64,000 nt of DNA. Source: Herbidospora daliensis (GTDB lineage: Bacteria > Actinomycetota > Actinomycetes > Streptosporangiales > Streptosporangiaceae). The DNA is taken from the NCBI RefSeq assembly GCF_001570585.1, contig NZ_BBXF01000005.1, positions 310,001 through 374,000 of the forward strand, written 5' to 3'. Shown one piece after another: positions 26,683 through 34,579 of the stretch. Made by a program: the position numbers and the translations under genes. Each line of letters starts with the position of its first letter. Positions within the stretch are counted from its first letter, which is position 1. The notes under the pieces are model-generated. The model did no database searches. It was not told the origin of the DNA and worked only from the letters and a program-made list of their open reading frames with translations.

Positions 26683-27342
26683 TCAGCCGATCGGCGACGC
26701 CATCAGTCCGAGCAGGACGCTGGAGCGCACGATGGCGTCGGTGTCGCCGTTGAGCTGGAGTCTCCCGGAGGCCAGCGCCTCGAACGGGGTCAGCCGCTTG
26801 GCGCCGATCTCGACGAAGGTGCGCGCGTCGGTGCGGGCCACCACGGCGGGCTCCCCGTCGGCCGGGCCGTCGAGCGCGACCGGCTTGCCGTCGGTGACGG
26901 CGATGTGGAAGACCACGTCGTCGACGCGGAACTCGTAGGACTCGTCGATGTCGGTGGCCCGGTCGGGGTCGATCATCGCCTGCACCGCGAGGAAGCCCCA
27001 GTGGGCGCGGACCTCGACGTCGTCGGCCGGCGCGTCGATGAAGTGGAGGCCCCAGCGCGCCATCGAGAGCACCGGTTCGCGCAGCTCCCGGCCGAGGTCG
27101 GTCAGCGCGTAGCCCTGGTCGCGGGTCTGCGGGCGGGTGACGACCCCCAGTTCGTGAAGCACCTTGAGGCGTTCGGCGAGCAGGTTGGTGCCGATGCCGG
27201 GCAGTTCCTCCAGCAGCTCGCCGTAGCGGCGCGGGCCCAGCAGCAGTTCCCGGACGATGAGCAGCGTCCAGCGCTCGCCGATGACGTCGAGGGCCGCCGC
27301 CAGCCCGCAGTACTGGCCGTAGTTACGCCGGACGTGACCCAT
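26683..27342 (-). CDS. HxlR-family regulator with C-terminal SCP2-like domain
   Basis: A 219-aa regulator: HxlR winged helix (YCGLAAALDVIGERWTLLIV, LEELPGIGTNLLAERLKVL) followed by a ~100-aa SCP2/sterol-carrier-like domain (FRVDDVVFHIAVTDGKPVAL) that may sense a lipophilic ligand. ATG 27342 follows AAGGAGG. A copy of the AT-rich palindrome (site E) lies between it and the divergent CMD gene, and another follows its 3' end. It is the best candidate for the factor binding sites A-F (inference). Confidence 0.88.
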   Translation of the reverse strand: MGHVRRNYGQYCGLAAALDVIGERWTLLIVRELLLGPRRYGELLEELPGIGTNLLAERLKVLHELGVVTRPQTRDQGYALTDLGRELREPVLSMARWGLHFIDAPADDVEVRAHWGFLAVQAMIDPDRATDIDESYEFRVDDVVFHIAVTDGKPVALDGPADGEPAVVARTDARTFVEIGAKRLTPFEALASGRLQLNGDTDAIVRSSVLLGLMASPIG

Positions 27343-27367
27343 GGCAGCCTCCTTGCTTCGCCTGGTT

Positions 27368-27385
27368 ACTTTAATTATACATAGA
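27368..27385. promoter_or_regulatory. AT-rich palindrome, site E
   Basis: ACTTTAATTATACATAGA, a weaker copy of the shared palindrome, in the 79-bp divergent gap between the HxlR regulator and the CMD protein. Fits autoregulation. Confidence 0.5.
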
Positions 27386-27421
27386 ATATGTAAGTTGTCC
27401 CGGCAACCCTGAGGAGCGCGC

Positions 27422-28012
27422 ATGACCCCCGGCTCTCCCGGCGTCAACGTCCCGATCGTCACCGAGGCCGCCGCCACCGGCGATGTCGCCGAACTCTACG
27501 GCGAGATCCGCGATCACTTCGGGCTCGGGCTGGTGCCCGACGTCTTCAAGCTCGTCAGCACTCGCTCACGATTTCTCAAGGTGTTCTGGGACGGCTACCG
27601 CTCGGTCTTCGACGAGGGAGAGCTGCCCCGCGACGTCAAGGAGCTCATCGCGGCGTACGTGGCGCGCGAGGTCTCCTGCCGCTACTGCGTCGACGCGCAC
27701 GTGCTCTTCCTCGATCTGCTGGGCGCCGACACCGCGCTGAAGGCGAGCCTGTCGGTGGCGGAGGTGGAGCGGATGGATCTGCCCGAACCGGTGCGCGAGC
27801 TGCTGCGGCTGGCCAAGCGGATCACCGACGAGTCCCACCGCGTCACGGAGGCCGACTTCGCGAAGGCCCGCGCCTGCGGCTGGAGCGACGCGCAGATCCT
27901 GGAGGCGCTCTGGACGGCCTGCCAGTTCAACTGGGTGACCCGCATGGTGAGCGCGGCCGGCCTGGTCTCGTTGGGGCAGCTAGCCGAGTTCGAACCGGCT
28001 ACAGGACGGTGA
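27422..28012 (+). CDS. Carboxymuconolactone decarboxylase / AhpD-like protein (CxxC)
   Basis: A 196-aa CMD protein with EVSCRYCVDAHVLFLDLLGA, the complete CxxCxxxH redox motif. ATG 27422 follows GAGGAGCG. Divergent from the HxlR regulator, the usual arrangement for a regulator and its target. Its last 14 bp overlap the 3' end of the convergent clp gene. Confidence 0.87.
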   Translation: MTPGSPGVNVPIVTEAAATGDVAELYGEIRDHFGLGLVPDVFKLVSTRSRFLKVFWDGYRSVFDEGELPRDVKELIAAYVAREVSCRYCVDAHVLFLDLLGADTALKASLSVAEVERMDLPEPVRELLRLAKRITDESHRVTEADFAKARACGWSDAQILEALWTACQFNWVTRMVSAAGLVSLGQLAEFEPATGR

Positions 28013-30242
28013 AGGTGAGCGACGGGTGTTCCCCGTCGCTCACTCCGAACAGCACCGTCCGCCCGGCGGTGAGCCGCCCGCTCAGCACCTGCGCCGACAG
28101 GGTGTCGTCGAGCTCGCGCCGGACGGTTCCGCGCAGGGGCCGGGCGCCCATGGCCGGGTCGTTCCCCAGCTTGGCCAGGAACTCCTTGGCGGGGGCGGTC
28201 ACCTGAAGCCGTACACCCGCGCTTTCATAGAGGCGCTGGGACAGGTCGTCGACGGCCATGTCGACGATGCGCAGCAGTTCGGCGTGGCCGAGCCGGGCGA
28301 AGACGACGACGTCGTCGAGCCGGTTGAGGAACTCGGGCCGCAGATACCGCCGCAGTTCGTTGTGGACGAGGGTCCCGGTCATCCGCTCGCTGACGAACCC
28401 CGAGGTCTGCCGGGCCGCCTCGCGCGCCCCCAGGTTGGTGGTGAGGATGACCACCGCGCTGGTGAAGGTCACGGTACGCCCGTCTCCGGAGGTCAGCCGC
28501 CCTTCTTCGACGAGCTGGAGCAGCACGTCGAGCACGTCGGGATGGGCCTTCTCGATCTCGTCGAACAGCACCACGCTGAACGGCTTGCGCCGAACCTGCT
28601 TGGTGAGCTGCCCGCCGTCCTCGAACCCGGCGTAGCCGGGCGGGGCGCCGATGAGGCGGGAGACGGAGTGGGGTTCGGCGTACTCGCTCATGTCGACCTG
28701 GATCAGGGCGTCGTCGGCGCCGAACAGCACGCCCGCCAGGGCTCTGGCCAGCTCGCTCTTGCCCACGCCCGAAGGGCCGGCGAACAGGAAGGAGCCGATC
28801 GGGCGGTCAGGGTCGGCGACACCCGCGCGCGAGCGGCGGATGGCCGAACCCAGGGAGGCGATGGCGGCGTCCTGGCCCACGACGCGGGCGCGCAGCTCGT
28901 TTTCGAGGTTGCGCAGCCGGAGCAGGTCTTCGGTGGTCAGCCGTTCGAGCGGGATGCCGGTCATGGCGGCCAGCACCTCGGCGACCAGGTCCTCGTCGAC
29001 CTTGTCGGGGGCGTGGCCGCCCGCCAGTGAGCGCACCCGGGCCAGCGCGCCGGCCTCGTCGATGGCGTCGATGGCCTTGTCGGGCAGCGCGCGGCCGGTG
29101 ACGTAGCGGTCGGTCATGCGGGCGGCGGCCACCAGCGCGGCGTCGGTGACGACGACTCGGTGATGGGCCTCGTAGTGGGGGCGCAGGCCCTTGAGGATCT
29201 CGATGGTGGCGGCGACGCTGGGCGCCTCCAGGGTGATCGGCTGGAAGCGGCGGTCCATGGTGACGTCGCCGGCGAAGTACCTGCGGTACTCCTCCGGGGT
29301 GGTGGCCCCGATGACGCGCAGTTCGCCGCGGGCCAGCAGGGGTTTCACGATGGCGGCGGCGTCCAGCGCCCCGGCCCGGTCCCCCGCGCCCACCAGGGCG
29401 TGGATCTCGTCGACGAAGAGGATGACCTCGCCGTCGGTGCGGGCCTCGGCCAGGATCGTGCGCAGGCGTTCCTCGAAGACGCCGCGTTCCCGGGCGCCCG
29501 CGATCATCGAGCCGAGGTCCAGCGCATACAGGCGCTTGCCGAGCAGTTCCTCCGGCACCGTCCCGGCGACCACCCGCTGGGCGAGCGCCTCGACCAGGAC
29601 GGTCTTGCCGACTCCTGGCTCGCCGATCAGCAGGGGGCTGTTCTTGGTCCGCCGCAGCAGCACCTGCACCAGCCGGTCGAGTTCGTGGTCGCGTCCGACG
29701 ACGGGATCGAGGTCGCCGGAGCGGGCGGCGTCGGTGAGGCTGCGGCCGAACCGCGACAGCAGCAGGTCGACCGAGCGCACCGGGCCGGTGGCGGCGCGGA
29801 TCGGCTCCGGGACCTGGTCGAGCAGTTCGTAGACGCGTTCGCGGACGCGGACCGGGTCGACCGACAGGCCGTGCAGCACGGCGACGGCGGGGTCGTTCTC
29901 GTCGGCGAGCAGGCCGAGCAGCATGTGCTCGGTGTCGACGGTGTCCTCGCCGAGGCGGCGGGCCTCCTCGGTGGCGCGGGCCATCAGCCGGGCCGCGGGC
30001 TCCCCGAGCGGGATCGGACCCGGCGTGAACACGGGCCCCGCCCCGACGACGATCTCGATCTGCTCGTGGACGAGGTCGAGTTCGACCCGCATCTCGTGGA
30101 AGACCGCCCCGGCGATCCCTCCGGCCTGGACCAGGCCGAGCAGCAGATGTTCGGTGCCGATGGTGTTGCGGTTGAACATCCTGGCCTCTTCCTGTGCCAG
30201 GACGACCGCCTTGCGCGCGCGTGCGCTGAGCCGGTCCACCAT
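27999..30242 (-). CDS. Clp/Hsp100 AAA+ ATPase (ClpC-like)
   Basis: A 747-aa class-I Clp ATPase: N-terminal double Clp-N repeat (AQEEARMFNRNTIGTEHLLL and EEARRLGEDTVDTEHMLLGL), AAA1 Walker A GEPGVGKT and Walker B VILFVDEIHAL, AAA2 Walker A GPSGVGKSELARAL and VVLFDEIEKAHP. The middle UVR segment of true ClpC seems short or missing. ATG 30242 and GTG 30251 are both possible starts. Follows the ArsR gene, whose reading frame runs into it. Probably an accessory stress unfoldase, not the housekeeping copy. Confidence 0.9.
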   Translation of the reverse strand: MVDRLSARARKAVVLAQEEARMFNRNTIGTEHLLLGLVQAGGIAGAVFHEMRVELDLVHEQIEIVVGAGPVFTPGPIPLGEPAARLMARATEEARRLGEDTVDTEHMLLGLLADENDPAVAVLHGLSVDPVRVRERVYELLDQVPEPIRAATGPVRSVDLLLSRFGRSLTDAARSGDLDPVVGRDHELDRLVQVLLRRTKNSPLLIGEPGVGKTVLVEALAQRVVAGTVPEELLGKRLYALDLGSMIAGARERGVFEERLRTILAEARTDGEVILFVDEIHALVGAGDRAGALDAAAIVKPLLARGELRVIGATTPEEYRRYFAGDVTMDRRFQPITLEAPSVAATIEILKGLRPHYEAHHRVVVTDAALVAAARMTDRYVTGRALPDKAIDAIDEAGALARVRSLAGGHAPDKVDEDLVAEVLAAMTGIPLERLTTEDLLRLRNLENELRARVVGQDAAIASLGSAIRRSRAGVADPDRPIGSFLFAGPSGVGKSELARALAGVLFGADDALIQVDMSEYAEPHSVSRLIGAPPGYAGFEDGGQLTKQVRRKPFSVVLFDEIEKAHPDVLDVLLQLVEEGRLTSGDGRTVTFTSAVVILTTNLGAREAARQTSGFVSERMTGTLVHNELRRYLRPEFLNRLDDVVVFARLGHAELLRIVDMAVDDLSQRLYESAGVRLQVTAPAKEFLAKLGNDPAMGARPLRGTVRRELDDTLSAQVLSGRLTAGRTVLFGVSDGEHPSLTFTVL

Positions 30243-30613
30243 CGTCGCCACCCCGTCATGGAGTCATTTTTTTTTGGATCCCGGTCTTCCGCCTCGACCC
30301 GGGCCCGGGCGAAGCCCGCCCACCAGATGTCCTCCAGGAAGGCGCGCAGCTTGGCCAGGGTGCTCTGGCTGGCCCGGTAGAGGCGTCGGGTGCCCTGGCG
30401 GCGTTCGACCACGAGGCCGGCCTCGCGCAGGACCTTCAGGTGCTGGGAGACCGCCGACCGGGTGACCGCGAAGTGCTCCGCGATCCGCCCGGCCGGCAGT
30501 TCCGTGGACGCGATGAGATGCAGGATCGCCCGGCGGGTGGGGTCGGCGATGGCCCGAAGGACCATGTCGAGTTCCTCGTCCGGGGGCGGTTCGCCCATCT
30601 CATCGGCGGTCAT
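29984..30613 (-). CDS. ArsR-family regulator with a 9-A run and frame extension into clp
   Basis: Residues 1-~110 are a normal ArsR repressor (AIADPTRRAILHLIASTELP, FAVTRSAVSQHLKVLREAGL). After DRDP the frame passes a run of nine A (plus-strand T at 30267-30275) and continues ~95 residues in the wrong frame of the clp gene, giving Arg/Ser-rich nonsense. One extra A would give DPKKK and a stop at 30266-30264, a normal length of ~118 aa. Nine A in such GC-rich DNA suggests polymerase slippage or a sequencing error. Belongs to an MFS-VOC-ArsR-Clp unit. Confidence 0.8.
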   Translation of the reverse strand: MTADEMGEPPPDEELDMVLRAIADPTRRAILHLIASTELPAGRIAEHFAVTRSAVSQHLKVLREAGLVVERRQGTRRLYRASQSTLAKLRAFLEDIWWAGFARARVEAEDRDPKKNDSMTGWRRWWTGSAHARARRSSWHRKRPGCSTATPSAPNICCSAWSRPEGSPGRSSTRCGSNSTSSTSRSRSSSGRGPCSRRVRSRSGSPRPG

Positions 30614-30620
30614 GGTCGGC

Positions 30621-30968
30621 TCAGCGCTGCCACAGGCCGACGGTGATCCCGTCGGGGTCCTTGAAGGTGGCCATGGTGCCGATGCCCGGGATCTCGTAGG
30701 GCGGCACGTCGCGCTGGCCGCCGTTGGCCTCGATCTGCTTGAGGGTCTCCTCGGCGTCGTCGACGACGAGGTAGACGACCAGGGCGGGGGCGGCCTCGGG
30801 GTTCTCGCCGATGCCGCCGGGGATGCCCTCGGAGGAGCCGGTGTCGACCATGCCGTAGCCCATGTCGGGGTCGACGTCGATCTTCCAGCCGAAGACCTCG
30901 GAGTAGAAGCTGCGGGAGACGCCCGCGTTCTTGGAGGTGAGGTCGAACCAGGCGATGGGGTTACCCAT
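30621..30968 (-). CDS. VOC (glyoxalase-like) protein
   Basis: A 115-aa single VOC domain: GNPIAWFDLTSKNAGVSRSF at the start, IPGIGTMATFKDPDGITVGL at the end. ATG 30968 follows GAAGGGA. Sits between the MFS pump and ArsR gene with short gaps (16 and 7 bp), pointing to a detoxification operon. Confidence 0.85.
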   Translation of the reverse strand: MGNPIAWFDLTSKNAGVSRSFYSEVFGWKIDVDPDMGYGMVDTGSSEGIPGGIGENPEAAPALVVYLVVDDAEETLKQIEANGGQRDVPPYEIPGIGTMATFKDPDGITVGLWQR

Positions 30969-30984
30969 GATGTGTCCCTTCTCG

Positions 30985-32412
30985 TTAGTTTTCGCGGATG
31001 GGGGAAGGCTCGGGGGACGGCGCCATGTCGAACTCGGGCCGCTTGATGATGAAGGCGGCCGCGACCCCGACCAGGGTGATGACGGTGAGCACGATCGTGG
31101 CCGGGGTGAAGCCGTCGACGAAGCTCTCGGCGCTGCCGTAGCCGCCGGTCGCGGTGAAGGTCGCGGCTGCGGCGGCGACGCCGAAGACCGCGCCGACCTG
31201 CCGGACGGTGTTGCTGACGCCGGCCGCGATGCCCGCCTCCATCGGGTTGACCGAGCGCATCACGGCGGAGGCGACGGTCGGGAAGGCGATGGAGACGCCG
31301 ATGCCGGCCAGCAGCAGCGGGAAGATCATCGGGCCGTAGCCGGTGCCCGCGTCGGCCATGAAGGCGATCGCGCCGAAGCCGATGGCGTGCAGGAGCAGGC
31401 CGATGATGACCAGCGGGCGCTCGCCCATCTGGTCGGCCAGCTTCCCGGCGATCGGGGAGACGATGATGGCCAGGCCGACCCAGGGCAGCATGCGCAGGCC
31501 CACGCCGAGCGGCGAGTTGCCCTCAGCGAGCTGGAGGTACTGGGCGAACACGAAGCCGTTGCCGTACAGGGCCGCGGCGAGCACGAAGCCCGCGATGCAG
31601 CCGCCGGTGAAGCTCAGGTTGGCGAACATGCCGATCGGCATCATCGGGCTGGGCGTCTTGGTCTGCCAGTAGACGAACAGGGCCAGCGCGACGAAGCCGC
31701 CGATGAACCCGATGAGGATGGTCGGCTCGGTCCAGCCGACGTCACCGCCCCGGATCAGCGACTGCGCGATGCCGAACACGCCGAGCGTCGACAGGATCAG
31801 GCCGACGACGTCGATGCCGCGTACGGCGCCCCGGGTGTCGGCGATGCGCGCCATGCTGAGCAGGATCAGGGCGATGCCGACGGGCACGTTCAGCCAGAAG
31901 ATCCACTGCCAGGCGAATCCCTGGATGACCAGGCCGCCGACCAGCGGCCCGGCGGCGACCGCGACACCGGAGATGGCGCCCCAGATGCCGAAGGCGGCGC
32001 CGCGTTCCTGCGGCGGGGTGGCGTCGGTGATGACCGCCAGCGCCAGCGCGATGGCGATGCCGCCGCCGATGCCCTGGACGGCGCGGGCCGCGATCAGGGT
32101 CTCGATGGTGGTGCTGAGCGCGCAGACGGCCGAGGCCAGCGTGAAGATCGCGATGCCCGCGACGAACAGGTTGCGCCGTCCGAACCGGTCACCGAGCGCG
32201 GCGCCGGTCAGTATGAACGCCGCGAAGCCCAGCTCGTAGGCGTTGACGGTCCAGCCGAGCCCGGCGACGCCGGCGCCGAGCTCCTCGTGCAGCGTCGGCA
32301 GAGCGGTGGTCACGACGAGGACGTCGAGGCCGACCATGAAGGACGCGAACGAGGCCAGGATGAGCGTCCATCGTTGGCGATCCTTGGGGAACTGCGAGGA
32401 GACGTCGGTCAT
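30985..32412 (-). CDS. MFS multidrug transporter (DHA2, 14-TM)
   Basis: A 475-aa transporter: DVLVVTTALPTLHEELGAGV, GAALGDRFGRRNLFVAGI, RAVQGIGGGIAIALALAVIT. EmrB/QacA-like. ATG 32412 is favoured, GGAG lying five bases upstream; GTG 32418 is the alternative. First gene of the MFS-VOC-ArsR(-clp) unit under the promoter at 32496-32524, so ArsR probably controls this pump. Confidence 0.9.
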   Translation of the reverse strand: MTDVSSQFPKDRQRWTLILASFASFMVGLDVLVVTTALPTLHEELGAGVAGLGWTVNAYELGFAAFILTGAALGDRFGRRNLFVAGIAIFTLASAVCALSTTIETLIAARAVQGIGGGIAIALALAVITDATPPQERGAAFGIWGAISGVAVAAGPLVGGLVIQGFAWQWIFWLNVPVGIALILLSMARIADTRGAVRGIDVVGLILSTLGVFGIAQSLIRGGDVGWTEPTILIGFIGGFVALALFVYWQTKTPSPMMPIGMFANLSFTGGCIAGFVLAAALYGNGFVFAQYLQLAEGNSPLGVGLRMLPWVGLAIIVSPIAGKLADQMGERPLVIIGLLLHAIGFGAIAFMADAGTGYGPMIFPLLLAGIGVSIAFPTVASAVMRSVNPMEAGIAAGVSNTVRQVGAVFGVAAAAATFTATGGYGSAESFVDGFTPATIVLTVITLVGVAAAFIIKRPEFDMAPSPEPSPIREN

Positions 32413-32495
32413 GGTCACTCCAACCAGACAGGGGGAAGGACCGGGCAGCGCCTCGCGCGCTCCACGCCCGGCGGAAGATCACTGTATGGTTTTAA

Positions 32496-32524
32496 ACGTT
32501 AGTGGCTGCTTCCGAAAGCGTCAA
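32496..32524 (-). promoter_or_regulatory. Promoter of the MFS-VOC-ArsR operon
   Basis: TTGACG (32524-32519), 17-bp spacer, TAACGT (32501-32496). The same core, with AGTTGACGCT around the -35, precedes the ArsR gene at 46688 and the acyl-CoA-dehydrogenase-like gene at 57126. Confidence 0.55.
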
Positions 32525-32597
32525 CTGTCACTCGAAGATGGGCGGATGGCCCCGAAGTGACGAGTCCGGCTTCCATGGAATCTCTCATCGAACGATA

Positions 32598-32626
32598 TTG
32601 ACTATATATTTATAAAGTACTCCACT
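32598..32626 (+). promoter_or_regulatory. Promoter with palindrome, site F
   Basis: TTGACT (32598-32603), 17 bp, TCCACT (32621-32626), with the palindrome (32601-32618 on the plus strand) filling the spacer. Transcription would begin at or next to the A of the ATG at 32634, so the mRNA is probably leaderless. Confidence 0.65.
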
Positions 32627-32633
32627 GGAAGTC

Positions 32634-34022
32634 ATGAACCGGAGAACCCCCTTACGCGTGGGCGGCGCGCTGGCCGTCCTCGCCCTCACCTTCGGCAGCA
32701 CACCCGGCGTCGCCGCGCCCTCCCCCGCGCCCGACGCGGTGCTTAGCAGTCCGAATGTCAAGCAGGTGGCCAACATCCCCAAGCCCGGCCCGTTCGCCGC
32801 GCCGATGGCCCCGATGACCGACCTCGTCTTCACCGGCGATCACGCGATCGCCGGCAACTTCGAGGGCTTCGTCGTGTACGACATCCGCACCCCCACCGCC
32901 CCCAAGCTCGTCAGCCAGGTCCTGTGCCCCGGCGCGCAGAACGACCTGTCCGTCCACGGCGACCTGCTGTTCCTGTCGACCGACGACCCCCGGAGCGACG
33001 ACACGTGCAAGAGCACGCCCGCCTCGCCGACCGACCCGGAGGCGTGGGAGGGAATCAAGATCTTCGACATCAAGGACAAGTCGAACCCGCGCTACGTCGG
33101 AGCGGTGCGCACCCCCTGCGGCTCGCACACCAACACGCTGGTGCCCGGCGAAGGCAGGGACAAGGACTCGGTCTTCCTGTACGTCTCCTCCTACGGCCCC
33201 GCCCCGACCAACCCCACCTGCCAGCCCCCGCACAACGGCATCGCGATCGTGAAGGTCCCGGTCAAGTCGTCCGAGAAGGCGAAGATCGCCGCCCAGCCGG
33301 TGCTGTTCCCCGGCGGCGGCAACCCGGCCGACGAAGGCGCCACCTGGTTCCCGACCAGCGGCTGCCACGACCTGGCCGCCTACCCGGCCAAGGACCTGAT
33401 GGCCGGGGCGTGCATGGGCGACGGCATCCTGATCGACATCTCCGACCGGCTCAGGCCCCGGGTGATCGACACCGAACGCGACGTGGAGAACTTCGCCTTC
33501 TGGCACTCCGCGCTGTTCAACGACAAGGGCGACAAGGTCGTCTTCACTGACGAACTCGGCGGCGGCATGGCCCCCACCTGCAACAAGATGGTCGGCGCGG
33601 AGAAGGGCGCCAACGCCGTCTACACGATCGAGAAGCGCAGGCTGGTCAAGCAGAGCTACTACAAGATCCCCCGCGAGCAGGGACCGACGGAGAACTGCGT
33701 GGCCCACTACGGCTCCCTGGTGCCGGTCGCCGGGCGTGACGTCATGGTGCAGGCGTGGTACCAGGGCGGCGTGTCGGTCTGGGAGTTCACCGACCCGCGC
33801 CGGCCCAAGGAGATCGCCTACTTCGACCGGCCGCCGCTGTCGGACAAGCAGCTCATGCTCGGCGGCGCGTGGTCGGCCTACTACTACAACGGCTACGTCT
33901 ACGCCACCGACACCCAGAAGGGCCTGGACGTACTGGATCTGACCGACCCCGGCCTCCGGTCGGCCAAGGACGTGAAGCTCAAAGAACTCAACGCGCAGAC
34001 CCAGTACGCCAGGAAGGCATGA
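32634..34022 (+). CDS. Secreted LVIVD-repeat beta-propeller protein
   Basis: A 462-aa protein with a Sec-type signal (LAVLALTFGSTPGVAAPSPA) and repeated units of the LVIVD type: EGFVVYDIRTPTAPKLVSQV, IKIFDIKDKSNPRYVGAV, VSVWEFTDPRRPKEIAYF, GLDVLDLTDPGL. Eight Cys, all TGC, probably form disulfides outside the cell. A beta-propeller binding or scaffolding role is likely; no enzyme function can be assigned. Convergent with the enediyne-type operon, 5 bp apart. Confidence 0.87.
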   Translation: MNRRTPLRVGGALAVLALTFGSTPGVAAPSPAPDAVLSSPNVKQVANIPKPGPFAAPMAPMTDLVFTGDHAIAGNFEGFVVYDIRTPTAPKLVSQVLCPGAQNDLSVHGDLLFLSTDDPRSDDTCKSTPASPTDPEAWEGIKIFDIKDKSNPRYVGAVRTPCGSHTNTLVPGEGRDKDSVFLYVSSYGPAPTNPTCQPPHNGIAIVKVPVKSSEKAKIAAQPVLFPGGGNPADEGATWFPTSGCHDLAAYPAKDLMAGACMGDGILIDISDRLRPRVIDTERDVENFAFWHSALFNDKGDKVVFTDELGGGMAPTCNKMVGAEKGANAVYTIEKRRLVKQSYYKIPREQGPTENCVAHYGSLVPVAGRDVMVQAWYQGGVSVWEFTDPRRPKEIAYFDRPPLSDKQLMLGGAWSAYYYNGYVYATDTQKGLDVLDLTDPGLRSAKDVKLKELNAQTQYARKA

Positions 34023-34037
34023 CCCGCTCAGCGGGTC
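34021..34037. terminator. Hairpin spanning the two convergent stops
   Basis: GACCCGC-TCA-GCGGGTC, a 7-bp perfect stem covering the end of the LVIVD gene and the stop of the membrane protein gene. Likely a short terminator; an alternative role is given in the findings. Confidence 0.5.
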
Positions 34038-34567
34038 GTGACGAGGGAGCGGGCGGCGCACTTACAGTCCATCGCCGCCCGTTCCTCCGGCCGCGGCCGC
34101 ATGTGCAGCACCATGGCCACCACCATCGGGACGAAGACGATGGTGTTGTAGAACAGGTGCAGCTCGACGCGCGGGATGAGCAGCTGGATCAGGCTGGTCG
34201 GCACCGCCTTGCCGGCGATGTACGACCCGGAGAGCGCCTGGATGAGCAGCAGCAGGTGCTCGAAGTGGTGCCAGGCCTGGATGGCGAGGGAGATGGTCCA
34301 CCAGGTCTTGGCCCGGCCGGTGAAGCCGGGCCGCAGCAGGATCAGCCCGATGAGCATGAGGAAGGCGTACCCGTAGTGCATCCACTCGGAGTGGACCAGC
34401 CACGGGAACGGCACGCCGAGGACGCCCCGGGCCTCGTGCAGCGGCCAGCCGAGGGCGTAGATCTGGATCGCCTGGGTGATGTGCTCGGCCCAGTGCGCCA
34501 CGACGATGAGGAGATAGATCCACAGTGCGATGTGGTGGTAGCGGTTGTTGATGGCCCAGGAACGCAT
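34028..34567 (-). CDS. Multi-pass membrane protein, last gene of the enediyne-type operon
   Basis: A 179-aa protein with about five hydrophobic helices (HIALWIYLLIVVAHWAEHIT, AFLMLIGLILLRPG, NTIVFVPMVVAMVL) rich in His and Trp within or near them. Family not recognised. The C-terminus AAMDCKCAARSL holds the only two Cys, C168 coded TGT and C170 coded TGC. Starts 12 bp after the preceding gene's stop. Function unknown; a redox or quinone-related membrane role is a guess. Confidence 0.8.
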   Translation of the reverse strand: MRSWAINNRYHHIALWIYLLIVVAHWAEHITQAIQIYALGWPLHEARGVLGVPFPWLVHSEWMHYGYAFLMLIGLILLRPGFTGRAKTWWTISLAIQAWHHFEHLLLLIQALSGSYIAGKAVPTSLIQLLIPRVELHLFYNTIVFVPMVVAMVLHMRPRPEERAAMDCKCAARSLVTTR

Positions 34568-34579
34568 GGCGTTTCTCCG

